The position numbers were made by a program, and so were the translations under genes. Shown here piece after piece: positions 58,458 through 64,000 of a DNA stretch of 64,000 bases (positions within the stretch are counted from its first letter, which is position 1; each line of letters starts with the position of its first letter). Below the pieces are notes generated by a model. That model was not told where the DNA came from. It saw only the letters and a list, made by a program, of their open reading frames with translations, and did not search any database. Location of the stretch: the NCBI RefSeq assembly GCF_000002235.5, contig NW_022145596.1, forward strand, positions 2,315,852 through 2,379,851. Direction: 5' to 3'. Source of the stretch: Strongylocentrotus purpuratus. Lineage: Eukaryota > Echinodermata > Echinoidea > Camarodonta > Strongylocentrotidae.

Positions 58458-61400
58458 GAGATGGAGAGAGAAAAAGGAGTAAGATAAAAACATTAACAAA
58501 TGAGAAAGGAAAAATAAAAAAATTGTGGAAAGAACAGAGAAAACACATGAAAGGAGATAAGAAATGAAGCACTGAAGTTGAAGATTCAATAAATGGAGAA
58601 AAGAAAGAAGAGGGGAAACAGAGAGAAACAGACTGAGAGAAAGGACGGATAATGATGGAGAAGCCTGACTTACATGTATGACTCATCCTTAGTCTGTCTG
58701 ATCCGGACGTATGTATCAATGACTTCTGCTCTCCTGACAGTCTCTACTCTCACATACTCCTTACCATCCTCTCCTTTGAAGGTCCTGTGAATCTTCAGTC
58801 TCCGTCCAGACTAACAAACAAAACAACAATAATATTCAATAAATATTTGGGCTCTTATAAGGTAGACATACTGACAAGATGATAATAAGAATCATAATGA
58901 CCTTATGAGCAACTAATGATTATTAGCAAAGTTTTCATGACTTACAACAAATTAAAAAAATAAGGTACAGATTACTGATTGTTGCTTATTCTGCAACAAA
59001 ACAATTTGAGTGAAAACTGATTAAAGTGGGCTTAGTCAATTACTTCTGACAAATTGTCACCCAATCATTGTTTATTAATGGTCTGTATGAAATAAATAAT
59101 AATAATAACACATAGGCATAATTTCATATATATCTCTATGCACCTTACAGAACAGAATACAAAGTAGGAAATGGTGCACTGGGTTCGAAATTGTGAGATC
59201 TTACAAAGTGCTAAATTGATATGTTTTCAAATTACTTCTGATCTTTTTGTATGTTTCTATATTTTTAAGGTATTCCAGGAAGTTATTTCATAAAACTTGA
59301 AAGCACAACTGATATTTTAATCAGGATATTATGAAGGCTTGGTACATATCTGAACATAAGAAACTATCACACATACATTTTTCACATAAATGTTAGTCGT
59401 ATACAGGCATGCCCTAGAATTGCCTGGAAAGATCAGTTATATGGCATGATTTTCTGAAAGCTTCTGATGTTGCCAAGAGCAAAATGTTCCTAGCTTACAT
59501 TAAAGTTGCTCATGCGTGGGTATATAGAGGGCAGCACACAGGCGTGCCCACTGGAGCGTGATATCCGTTGGCCCAGTGTTATGTAGTGATCGCCAAGTTG
59601 CCTACTCCACGGACGACTATATACCATGCATGAACATCTTTAAGATGTTTTACAATACAAGACTTCTTACCAGAGAAGAAGCAAAGCTATGTACTGATCC
59701 TGTATCATCATCTTTGCCTGGTACAGGTGTGTTGGTCCTGCTCCCCTTAGAGGTAGAGGGTCCAGCCCCATCCTTGCCCCCCTTGGGCGTGGCACTGTTA
59801 GAATCCTCACCCATGATCATGCGCTGGAGTTCCAATCTCTCTTGCTCCTCGCGCTCATGAGATAACTGCAGAATAAAACATTCAAAACAATCTCAGTCCT
59901 TGTATTGGCATGTGAAGGAAAGTCATGACCTACACATGGTAATGACCTACTTTATGTTTCATAGAGGGATGGGTCAGGAGAAAGGGTCAAGAGAAAGGGT
60001 CAAGAGGAATTGTTGTTGTTGTTGTTCAAGTTTATTTTGGCGTGTATCATTCATTTATGAATGAAACTCAGAGTAGTCTTCCACTTGCCCATCTAACCAA
60101 CTGGACTTTTAAAGAATTAACTTGTTAAGCTACTGGCTGAACAAGTTACCCTGTCAAATACACAACAATGTGTAGGAAGGAAAGTCACTCTTTAATACTA
60201 AGTCATGGATAGTCAACTATATTGTATACAATAATCCTGTAGACTGCTTAGCAATAAAACTCAAAAACATTCTAGTAGGTATAACAAAGCAAATATAAAA
60301 TCAAATTTTGGTGATGCGTGGCTTACTCAACCAAAGACTCTGTACATGCAATGCTGTATTTCATAAAACATTTAATGGTTACTAAATCAGAATTGGAAAT
60401 ATTAGAAAAGAATAAAAACTCACCTGTGAGCTTGTTTTCTTGCTCGATAACATGACTTCAATATTCTTTCCCATCTCCTCAAAATCACTATCCTCTCCTT
60501 CTCCTGAGCTACTCTCCTCATCTGTTGATACTTCTGTGTTGGATAGTACCCTGGAAATAATCAAAACAACACAAGATTGTTACTATAAATTTCATGACTT
60601 ATAAAATCACTTGCAAAAGTACGACACGACATGTTATGTAATAATATACAGATGAAATAAATATGGTTTTTTAATAATTTTTTTTACTGATATCATGTCT
60701 TATTTCATGAAGGACAAAACCATCATTATTATTATTAGAATGTACACTGTATATTACAGTTTCCTGAAATAAATTTGTGCCAATTAAATCTTCCACTTTG
60801 ATGAAGCTGTGGAACATCATCCTCTTAAAATCATCACAAAATCTTTGGAGAATGATAACACAGTCCTCCACCAACCCTGACTTGACATCATGCCTACTGA
60901 TGCACACTCTTCATCATATTTGACATTTGAAGCCCTTAACCTACTTGCTTTGAAGATCAAAGATTCGTTGGCATTCCTCCTTGTATCGTTCCTGATGCTC
61001 AGCGATTCCAAATCGGTTTCCTCTGGCAAACTTTGATGTAGTACTATCACCTGTTCTAGCTTGCTGGGTAGAGTAGGTCCTGACAACATCAATTACCTCC
61101 CAACGAGATAACTTCTTGATCTGTTATATATTAACAATAGAACAGTCATTTGTAGATAAAAATGCATCTCTAGATTTTATTCATTATGTAAATATTACCC
61201 AAGATTTTCAAGGTCCTGTGTACAGTAATATTCTGTTGAAGTCTATAGAGAATGATAAATAGCTGGAAAATTTACATCCAAGATTTCACTTTGTTTAACT
61301 ACACATGAAGAGGAAAAGAAATGATGTCAAGACCATATTGATATTGCATCTACCCAGTGTGTTTGGCATAGTCATTCTTTCTTGTAAGCAACTCAGGGAT

Positions 61401-61738
61401 CTAATTATCAGGCTAATATTTCTGTCCGAAGGCCTTCCTTATGAGGATAAAAACTGAACCAAAGAGAACCTGAGAAATAACTCAATTTCAAGGCTTAAGA
61501 CTGTCAGTTCTAATCCTATACTGCTCTTGTTAGTGCTTTCTATACAATTTTCCTCAGTCAGACCTTTCATGACCCTCCCCTGACACCGCAACAAAGAGGC
61601 ATTCCTTACGTCTTCCTCAGCAATGCCAAAGTTCCTGAGGAGCTGCTTGGCCTGCTTGAGGTTGAGCCTTCTCAGATCAGCATCCGTACCTGTCACTGTC
61701 TTCTTAGGTTGCGTAGGCTTCTCAACTGCCTCATCTTG
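42847..61738 (-). CDS. TAF1, TFIID subunit 1, C-terminal half (16 exons, 5' end outside window)
   Basis: TAF1 is the scaffold subunit of the general transcription factor TFIID and binds acetylated histones through two bromodomains. Sixteen exons with consensus splice sites join in one frame of 902 codons. In order: the [17 protein letters not shown] segment and [14 protein letters not shown] (end of the DUF3591/RAPiD region), an acidic [12 protein letters not shown] segment, [12 protein letters not shown], the [20 protein letters not shown] helix, and a zinc knuckle [16 protein letters not shown]. Then come bromodomain 1 (PFHTAV..YNG), bromodomain 2 ([11 protein letters not shown]) and an acidic D/E-rich tail ending DLDEET. 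Every block matches human TAF1 in order. The N-terminal TAND and most of the acetyltransferase-like region must lie past position 64000. Confidence 0.95.
43666..43751 (-). CDS. TAF1 exon, acidic tail start
   Basis: 86 bases. Encodes [20 protein letters not shown] then DYIDIEGED. Frame is kept exactly with both neighbours. Donor GTGAGT. Confidence 0.85.
43752..44273 (-). other. TAF1 intron with (AT)n
   Basis: Contains a 48-bp AT dinucleotide tract at 43879-43926. Nothing else recognised. The neighbouring intron 43360-43665 is unremarkable AT-rich DNA. Confidence 0.8.
44274..44477 (-). CDS. TAF1 exon after bromodomain 2
   Basis: 204 bases. Encodes [20 protein letters not shown] then [20 protein letters not shown], the post-bromodomain helix, and a linker with [13 protein letters not shown]. 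Donor GTAGGT. Confidence 0.93.
44478..45338 (-). other. TAF1 intron with SINE tail
   Basis: Holds an (ATT)n tract at 44583-44614 and the SINE 3' fragment at 45030-45112. The rest is plain AT-rich intron. Confidence 0.8.
45030..45112 (+). mobile_element. SINE 3' tail fragment
   Basis: AAAGCGCTTTGAGAGGGCCT, then GGTCCAGAAAAGCGCTATAC and a (TTA)n tail ending near 45107. This GCGCTTT..AGCGCTAT hairpin followed by ATT repeats is a common SINE 3' end in marine deuterostomes. No pol III promoter part is attached here. Confidence 0.65.
45339..45516 (-). CDS. TAF1 exon, bromodomain 2
   Basis: 178 bases. Encodes [40 protein letters not shown] and [10 protein letters not shown]. Canonical PMDL and YNG motifs. 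Donor GTCAGT. The intron before it is enlarged by the LINE insertion. Confidence 0.95.
45606..45884 (-). mobile_element. tRNA-derived SINE, promoter-bearing head and body
   Basis: Read on the - strand it starts GTGTTGTGGTGTAGTGGATA (box A) and has GGGTTTGAACCCGGG (box B), then CAATGTCCTTTGGCAAGACA and GAGCGCC-containing body sequence. This is the layout of a tRNA-derived SINE, not a tRNA gene: the clover leaf is imperfect and a body follows. It is in the same orientation as TAF1. The LINE target site begins 7 bases from its 5' end. Confidence 0.75.
45891..45905. repeat. LINE target-site duplication, 5' copy
   Basis: TCTAGGGCTTGTATT, identical to 51224-51238. Confidence 0.93.
46111..47169 (+). 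CDS. LINE ORF1, gag-like nucleic-acid-binding protein with CCHC zinc knuckles
   Basis: About 352 residues from ATG at 46111. ATG 46123 (MATPKQEAY) has a better context (G at -3 and +4) and may be the true start. The open frame extends a little upstream only with non-ATG codons. The N-terminal half has an RRM-like look ([15 protein letters not shown] ... [14 protein letters not shown] segments). Two zinc knuckles follow around residues 190-222: [14 protein letters not shown] and [14 protein letters not shown]. The C-terminus is hydrophilic and ends [17 protein letters not shown], a strongly basic tail. Such ORF1 proteins coat LINE RNA to form the transposition particle. ORF2 follows 74 bases later in another frame. 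Confidence 0.85.
   Translation: MYSEMATPKQEAYMPRGPKPVFVQARDVPNKENPISGEELYCALSHTVTSDNIIGIQRIGSLWRIYLNSHEDRVKIITNGLKLRETVIPVYDTNPYTQARNEHLTRVAIKDVPLSVGDELIKQSLEKLKCNIRGDITRQKLRVNGQLINCLNGDRVCFIDPPAQPLPRSITIANLFKARVFHIGQPERLTSCSKCLETGHYTSQCQNAVKCRACKKAGHVSAECPGSDVNTELRNPVAREETRPHRNVQQQQREDKGAPDSESQAMSRSAITKENNTPIASSSRRQPVISEFLRSVRDAQPCARESAVTDEETITTDATESEEESSPLSPETPTPKKHGNKPPKRKRKHKKK
47244..51029 (+). CDS. LINE ORF2, endonuclease and reverse transcriptase polyprotein
   Basis: 1261 residues without interruption. Residues 1-235 are an AP-endonuclease-like domain: [10 protein letters not shown] at the start, LLQET (about 40), GGDWNG (about 145), LDYWLI, and CDH (about 231) in the place of the usual SDH. 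The reverse transcriptase spans about 480-760: [34 protein letters not shown] (catalytic Asp, about 597), [11 protein letters not shown] and LADD (catalytic pair, about 705; usually FADD/YADD). GPKLNLMKT follows. The C-terminus has [17 protein letters not shown] (about 1141), the CX2C..H..C motif of many LINEs. The protein nicks DNA and copies LINE RNA at the nick (target-primed reverse transcription). Start ATG 47244 follows an in-frame-free leader ending in TAA. Confidence 0.95.
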   Translation: MESQILHLISLNVRGIRNKAKRDIIFSWLSFQKANIILLQETFLTSELETSFKSECGDLSFFSHGTNHSKGVVTIVKIKNDIEICESFVNFDGRAVAVRFRYRKKIYFVLNVYAPTVKSQKELFYKKMFNWIKCIKHKDDLLIFGGDWNGVQDPQLDTRGWSQVYKPIKWLQNIKNKLKLIDVWRKMNPQGKQFTWRQLSLGIYSRLDYWLISSSLYCYVQTTDIRPAIKCDHCAVSLRLKTDSVERGKGLWKFNNSFLCEIDFKNKIKNIIQALKSSHNRMNARTKWDMCKIKIREFAMKFSKQRLKEKSNQYKKMYNEYTEVCRKVDSNHTREDIDRMLEIKKKIEKWHTHLCKGAFIRSRERWMEKGEKSTKYFLNLEKRNGKRKELDCITNKGKIITGNENILREITKYYRELYSKHTFNDISDMKKYLETTNLTTLSEEEALLCEGPITEKECFDALNSMRNNKSPGSDGLTAEFYKCFWADLKCMLIDSLNEGFAKQELSESQKQAVITLLHKKGDKRLVDNWRPISLLNIDYKILAKTLCKRLHNVMEILVSPDQTGYLKQRSAVQNIRLVLDVIDYCNYANSPGILIFLDFKKAFDNICHDFLFLLLDRFKFKETFKHWVKTLYSNAIGRVINNGWVSKDFRIDQGVRQGCPLSALLFILVAEVMAVRIKQNTNIKGISISLKNPPVVEENIKISQLADDTVIFVNAIEDGNTAIKEVKTFGVLAGPKLNLMKTNVMSTSFQEECLDNLEWTNEPIKYLGVYITQGKKESESLNWNLKLEKVNSLLRVWKMRNLTYYGKITIIKTLIASQFVYIATCLPIPQKFVVNLNRLIYSFLWGSKREKIKREVVTRAAEGWGLNMVDIQTKFQSLQLSWFSKYMKGGKSQWRILFRYWISFIQDIPLILKVNCSSKDMFSLCKMYKLPIFYANLLTYWCELRYVHFLNVRDICNEILWYNSNIKHERNVLFFKKWNVNGICKVSDVFENGQWVSCNTLFERLGTSSLLDSFKLSKLKRAFPKVWVEKIRNNNFNPIATEVSEGMFEISNCDLIKLSLMKAKHFYILLNEFKKENPPVSLFWQEKMQLPNNFEWRHVLDFKLKKIKDNRVRQFNFKLLHKVLPFKDNLYKWKITSDMLCTYCNESESFIHILLRCRQVAVFWQKIHHLVTNLFQKDIELGEKIILIGFNIEDPEFLLMNVLIVYAQYAIYKVYILNHLRSKSFNSHSIWMTFKSDFMFYVNWQYRNQEQLISNIKMNLS
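51183..51223 (+). terminator. LINE polyadenylation signal and A-rich tail
   Basis: AATAAA at 51183-51188, a tiny CCTC-GTAT-GAGG hairpin after it, then an A-rich tail to 51223, where the target duplication starts. Confidence 0.85.
51224..51238. repeat. LINE target-site duplication, 3' copy
   Basis: TCTAGGGCTTGTATT directly after the A-rich tail of the LINE. Confidence 0.93.
51686..51724. repeat. three adjacent perfect palindromes
   Basis: AATGACCGGTCATT (51686-51699), ATAAGTACTTAT (51701-51712) and ATGACCGGTCAT (51711-51722). They follow each other with almost no spacer, and the outer two share the core TGACCGGTCA. Confidence 0.9.
51961..52080 (-). CDS. TAF1 exon, inter-bromodomain linker
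   Basis: 40 codons. Encodes [20 protein letters not shown] then [38 protein letters not shown] is nearly invariant with human TAF1. Donor GTAATA. Confidence 0.94.
52081..52935 (-). other. TAF1 intron with inverted LINE fragment and SINE-like sequence
   Basis: Contains the LINE 3' fragment at 52129-52345 and, at about 52745-52830, (GAT)n followed by CCACAGCACTTGTATGGTGC-type sequence, possibly the reverse of a SINE tail. Confidence 0.7.
52129..52345 (-). mobile_element. non-LTR retrotransposon 3' fragment, copy 1
   Basis: Its reverse complement matches 56778-56990 at about 90% over some 210 bases, for example AACTGGAGTGGACTAAAACT and CAAGAGTGCACCAGAATGGC. It codes for the very end of a reverse transcriptase polyprotein. 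A 5'-truncated relic. Confidence 0.8.
52936..53088 (-). CDS. TAF1 exon, bromodomain 1 end
   Basis: 51 codons. Encodes [20 protein letters not shown] and [20 protein letters not shown]. The acetyl-lysine-contacting asparagine of YNG is present. Donor GTAAAC. Confidence 0.92.
53400..53554. mobile_element. 155-bp Tc1/mariner-type MITE
   Basis: Left end CAGTCAACCTGTCTATAGTG and right end, reverse-complemented, CAGTCAAACCTGCTTTAGTG. Both sides are flanked by TA (53398-53399 and 53555-53556), the Tc1/mariner target. Pairing continues inside (GTGGTCATTGTAGACAGG and similar). It sits in the TAF1 intron 53089-53594. Confidence 0.82.
53595..53687 (-). CDS. TAF1 exon, bromodomain 1 ZA loop
   Basis: 31 codons. 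Encodes [20 protein letters not shown] then [11 protein letters not shown]. The usual PMDL of the ZA loop reads PIAL here. Donor GTAAGA. Confidence 0.92.
53688..54641 (-). other. TAF1 intron, no clear element
   Basis: AT-rich, then A-rich at 54080-54240. 54430-54620 is less AT-rich with GGCCCGGAGGGATTAC, and might be an old SINE, but no ends were found. Confidence 0.6.
54642..54740 (-). CDS. TAF1 exon, start of bromodomain 1
   Basis: 33 codons in phase 0. Encodes [20 protein letters not shown] then [13 protein letters not shown], equivalent to the first helix of bromodomain 1. Donor GTAAGC. Confidence 0.92.
54741..56246 (-). other. TAF1 intron holding the G/C-hairpin element
   Basis: About half of it is the 770-bp element; the remainder is AT-rich and unremarkable. 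Confidence 0.75.
55243..56012. mobile_element. 770-bp DNA transposon-like element with G/C hairpin ends
   Basis: Left end TAACCCTACGTTAACTGG and right end, reverse-complemented, TAACCCTATTTTAACTGG. Just inside, each end folds on itself: GGGGGGGTCAA-T-TTGACCCCCCC at the left and GGGGGGTCAA-A-TTGACCCCCC at the right. No target duplication was recognised and no transposase is encoded, so the superfamily is left open. The frame 55537-55905 has no family features. Confidence 0.72.
56247..56355 (-). CDS. TAF1 exon
   Basis: 109 bases. Encodes [20 protein letters not shown] then [16 protein letters not shown], the basic link before the bromodomains. Donor GTATGT. Confidence 0.92.
56376..56995 (+). 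mobile_element. non-LTR retrotransposon 3' fragment, copy 2 (pseudogene)
   Basis: Codes for the C-terminal part of a reverse transcriptase: [40 protein letters not shown] and, after a stop near 56722, [20 protein letters not shown] with [20 protein letters not shown]. This C-terminal style (GHV..R, GR.R..W..N.K.W.GL.LQE) resembles RTE-related elements; the clade is tentative. The catalytic region is missing and a stop interrupts it, so it is dead. It lies in the TAF1 intron 56356-57307, opposite in orientation to copy 1. Confidence 0.8.
57308..57516 (-). CDS. TAF1 exon, zinc knuckle
   Basis: 209 bases. Encodes [20 protein letters not shown] with ligands in CX2CX4HX6C spacing, then [20 protein letters not shown] and [18 protein letters not shown]. 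Matches the human [17 protein letters not shown] knuckle and its downstream acid-rich segment. Donor GTGAGT. Confidence 0.95.
57517..57972 (-). other. TAF1 intron, no element seen
   Basis: AT-rich. Nothing recognised. Confidence 0.7.
57973..58153 (-). CDS. TAF1 exon, basic coiled region
   Basis: 181 bases. Encodes [20 protein letters not shown] and [19 protein letters not shown] then a lysine-rich stretch. The strongly basic, charged helix is typical of TAF1. A GA microsatellite lies right against its acceptor (58159-58217). Confidence 0.93.
58155..58470. repeat. GA microsatellites in TAF1 intron
   Basis: GA tracts at 58159-58217 and 58428-58457. The first begins within a few bases of a splice acceptor; on the transcribed strand it is a CT tract and so forms an extended polypyrimidine tract for that exon. 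Confidence 0.88.
58674..58810 (-). CDS. TAF1 exon
   Basis: 137 bases. Encodes [40 protein letters not shown] and KDESY, matching human LKIYRTFRDEEGKEYV and following residues. Donor GTAAGT. Confidence 0.93.
58811..59670 (-). other. TAF1 intron, no clear element
   Basis: AT-rich; GGGCAGCACACAGGCGTGCC near 59530 is GC-richer. No gene or repeat recognised. Confidence 0.65.
59671..59865 (-). CDS. TAF1 exon
   Basis: 65 codons in phase 0. Encodes [20 protein letters not shown] followed by a low-complexity Ser/Gly/Pro linker and [14 protein letters not shown], which aligns to DDDTASVTSLNSS of human TAF1. Donor GTAAGA. Confidence 0.93.
59866..60423 (-). other. TAF1 intron with short (TTG)n
   Basis: Short (TTG) tract at about 60011-60026. 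Nothing else recognised. The neighbouring introns 60551-60944 and 61121-61609 are also unremarkable. Confidence 0.65.
60424..60550 (-). CDS. TAF1 exon, acidic segment
   Basis: 127 bases. Encodes [20 protein letters not shown] then [20 protein letters not shown], ending at a GTGAG donor. Serine/acid-rich as in human TAF1. Confidence 0.93.
60945..61120 (-). CDS. TAF1 exon
   Basis: 176 bases, starting in phase 0 and leaving two bases. Encodes [15 protein letters not shown], then [20 protein letters not shown] and ECQRIFDLQ. Near-identical to human TAF1. Confidence 0.93.
61610..61738 (-). CDS. TAF1 exon (first in window)
   Basis: 43 codons, phase 0, between an acceptor AG (61740-61739) and donor GTAAGG. 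Encodes [20 protein letters not shown] then [18 protein letters not shown], matching human TAF1 after its VKVPNKP segment. The preceding exon was not found to the right within the window. Confidence 0.9.
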
Positions 61739-62973
61739 CTGTCATTCAAAGACATATGGATGGAAGAAAAAACAAACATTACACATCTCTGCATGAATAT
61801 CAGCGTCCGTGATGATTCCACTTCCAAAGAATCTGTTCTGAAATGACTGAATAAATATAAGAAATGCTTCTATACTAAATGGGTAGGTTTGTCATGCAAA
61901 AAAATGAATCAGAACCCACCCCACACCACAAAAATGTATGTAAATAATATTATAGGTTTTTATCACCAATATAAAAGGAATAATAAAATACAATTTCCCA
62001 AAACAGTCTATCATTCTGAAATGAAAGAGTCTGACTGAACAAATGAATCTGAATGAATGAACTATATATGTTACCATATGATCTTCTTCCCTTGGTTAAA
62101 ATCTTGCTGTTAATGCTTGAGATTTCCAAGAACTTTCCAACATTTATCAGTTCTTCATTAAAAAAAGCCAAACAATCCAATGATCGCATTTATTGGACTT
62201 TACACAGCTATTGGGAACCTATTATTCTAACGCTACATCAGGGATCTGTACTTTATATATTAAAGTAAGGGGTTACTTTGAAGATATTGTAAAAAGTGGG
62301 AACACTGCTATATATTTGATGTAATCATTTCTGAAATATTCTGAATGGCAGAAGCTTGTTTGCTCTTTGACCCCTTTTAGTATTGAGCTCTCCCTCCCTA
62401 TACCTACATCTAGCCTTCTTCTAACGTGTAATTGTCTAAATATATCCCTGTTGAGCTTGGGAGTCCAGCCGTCTTCTAAAGACAGATCCCAGTACCAGCA
62501 TGCTGGGGATATCTGGCTCACTCTCTGACCTTCGACCTCAAGAGGTGTACGGCCACGGCCACGACACTCATGGACGAGGAGGGTGGTGGGGGATAGCTAG
62601 GGGTGCAAGGATGAAGCAGTGAGGGGGGAAAGGTTAGAGGTTAAAGGTGAAAGGTGGGAAGCAGAGTGCAGGAGGTCAAGCATGATAGACAACAGCAAGC
62701 AAACCAAACACAGCAAAAAAAGTAAAATGAAGGCATACAGTCAAACAAAGATGGGCAATGAATTGAGAAATGCTGACTACATATAAAAGTGAAAATCAGA
62801 AAGAGTGCATACATTAAAATATGGAAATATACTGCAATAGAGACACAAGAATTATGACTAAAGTGCACAAAAATGTTCTTTTTAAAGGAAAACTGGAAGA
62901 TGGAGAGGGAAAGCTAATAGTGAAGAAGAATGTTGGACTAGTGGGGATAGAATTGAGGATGGGGATAAGTATT

Positions 62974-63096
62974 GGTGGTGGTGGTGGTGGTGGTGGTGGT
63001 GGTGGTGGTGGTGGTGGAGGTGGTGATGGTAATGTTGTTGGTGGTGGAGGTGGTGATGGTGGTGGTGATGGTGGTGGTGGTGGTGATAGTGATGGT
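62974..63096. repeat. (GGT)n microsatellite
   Basis: About 120 bp of GGT triplets with GAT interruptions towards the right end. Long glycine-rich and proline-rich frames across it are artefacts. Confidence 0.9.
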
Positions 63097-63741
63097 AACA
63101 TTTTAGTTGCTAACATTTTAGGCAGGACATCAAAATCTTCACACAAATGGAATGAAAAATATGATTTTCATTTTTTTTTAGTATCGACAAATATTTGTTT
63201 AAAAATGAACATCAATGGAGTTAATCGTGATGAAACTGTGGAGTTGATTTTGTCAAGAAACAGAAAACCACAACACTTTGATTTCCTCAAAACTTACCAT
63301 CAGGCTCATAGGGAGATTGGTTTCACCCTAATAATAACAGAAGAGGGCAAATCAGGTGGAGCATTGATACATCAACAACTTCATTCACTACCAAGAGGAC
63401 ACTAAAATCCTGAAATTTGATCTGTCGTTTGCTAACAATGGTTGTAATTAATGACTTAAAAAATTAGAAAGCATAGCTATTCTTGAAATCATGACACATG
63501 TATACAATTTTCTAAATGATCACAGCTTTCTTAAGTACAATATGCAATCATAAAGTGGATGTGAATGTGGCTAACAAAATCTGGTATTTGGTCTCAACAT
63601 ATTTGCATAATTGATTTCAAGATGAATGGCTAATGAAGACTAAGTTTGTGATTAGTTTGTGATTATAATGACCAGTCACACACAGTTTTCATATGAACTG
63701 TCATGCATGAAATATGCACCTGTAGAATCTAGGATATGGGA

Positions 63742-63960
63742 TATACAGTTAATAACAAAGTATTTCATACCCTCACCAAGTTTTTTTAATTTGTAAGTAT
63801 TTGAAAGTTGGTTTCTTGAGAATGCGACATATTAAAGCTTACATCTAAAAGTACTTAAAATAGCCCTATTTCAACCAGTCAACCTTTCATTCTTGAGTAA
63901 CGAAAACATAAAAAACATTTAATTTACAAGGGGTATGAAAAATTCAGTAGTTAACTATAT
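63742..63960. mobile_element. MITE copy B (relative of 23862-24078)
   Basis: Starts TACAGTTAA...TTTCATACC and ends GGTATGAAAAATT...GTTAACTATA. The interior matches copy A: GACATATTAAAGYTYACATC, then TCTAAAAGTA and CAACCTTTCATT. Diverged by insertions and substitutions. Confidence 0.75.
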
Positions 63961-64000
63961 GTATGTTTTGTTGTAGAGACTGAGTATCATGCAGTGAGTA

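Larger units (their letters stand above)
61739..64000 (-). other. TAF1 intron (5' part beyond window)
   Basis: No further TAF1 exon was found, although the human protein requires more upstream coding sequence (the segment ending VKVPNKP). The intron holds a (GGT)n tract and MITE copy B. Confidence 0.6.

Noticed and set aside
62535..62605. Possible extra TAF1 exon between CTAG and GTCAGA on the - strand
   Set aside because: Translations in all frames lack the expected GFSYVKVPNKP-like sequence; splice sites alone are not enough.
62821..63405. 194-residue frame with a glycine run
   Set aside because: Built on the (GGT)n repeat; flanks show no domain; lies antisense in a TAF1 intron.

Overview
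This is a eukaryotic genomic window: introns with GT/AG borders, long non-coding stretches, dense CT/GA microsatellites and many transposon remnants, with AT-rich DNA overall. The two host genes resemble human POU4 and TAF1 closely, and the repeats (tRNA-derived SINEs, Tx1/L1-like LINE, hAT and Tc1-like MITEs) fit a marine invertebrate deuterostome. An echinoderm, probably a sea urchin, is my inference; the sequence does not prove the species. There is no bacterial operon, rRNA, functional tRNA gene or CRISPR array.

Layout. 1-15,450: non-coding, with a 3.07 kb non-autonomous hAT element (1286-4357) filled with a hairpin/G-run minisatellite, a 131-bp CT-rich minisatellite (8184-8470), a 940-bp near-perfect palindrome (8948-9887) and several long polypurine/polypyrimidine blocks. 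15,450-25,860 (+): a two-exon class IV POU homeobox gene (POU4/Brn-3), with a GC-richer promoter and 5' leader, a 7.7 kb intron carrying a MITE, and a 3' exon with the POU-specific domain and homeodomain. 25,860-41,000: intergenic desert with SINE remnants, GA/CT blocks, a 151-bp tandem duplication and several CpG-richer islands that could be cis-regulatory. 42,847-61,738 (-): the last 16 coding exons of TAF1, the largest TFIID subunit, giving 902 residues in one continuous frame: RAPiD/winged-helix region, zinc knuckle, two bromodomains and acidic tail. The N-terminal half lies beyond the right edge.

TAF1 introns are heavily colonised. The largest (45,517-51,960) holds a full-length two-ORF LINE, antisense to TAF1, bounded by a perfect 15-bp target-site duplication and with both ORFs open. 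Others hold a tRNA-derived SINE, Tc1-like MITEs, a 770-bp element with G7/C7 hairpin ends, and two inverted copies of another LINE's 3' end that flank four exons, including all of bromodomain 1.

The two host genes are not functionally linked here: POU4 is a sensory-neuron type transcription factor, TAF1 a general transcription factor. The most interesting material is structural: the long palindrome, the hairpin array in the hAT element, the apparently recent LINE insertion, the inverted intronic repeats around bromodomain 1, and a foldback MITE probably inside the TAF1 3' UTR.
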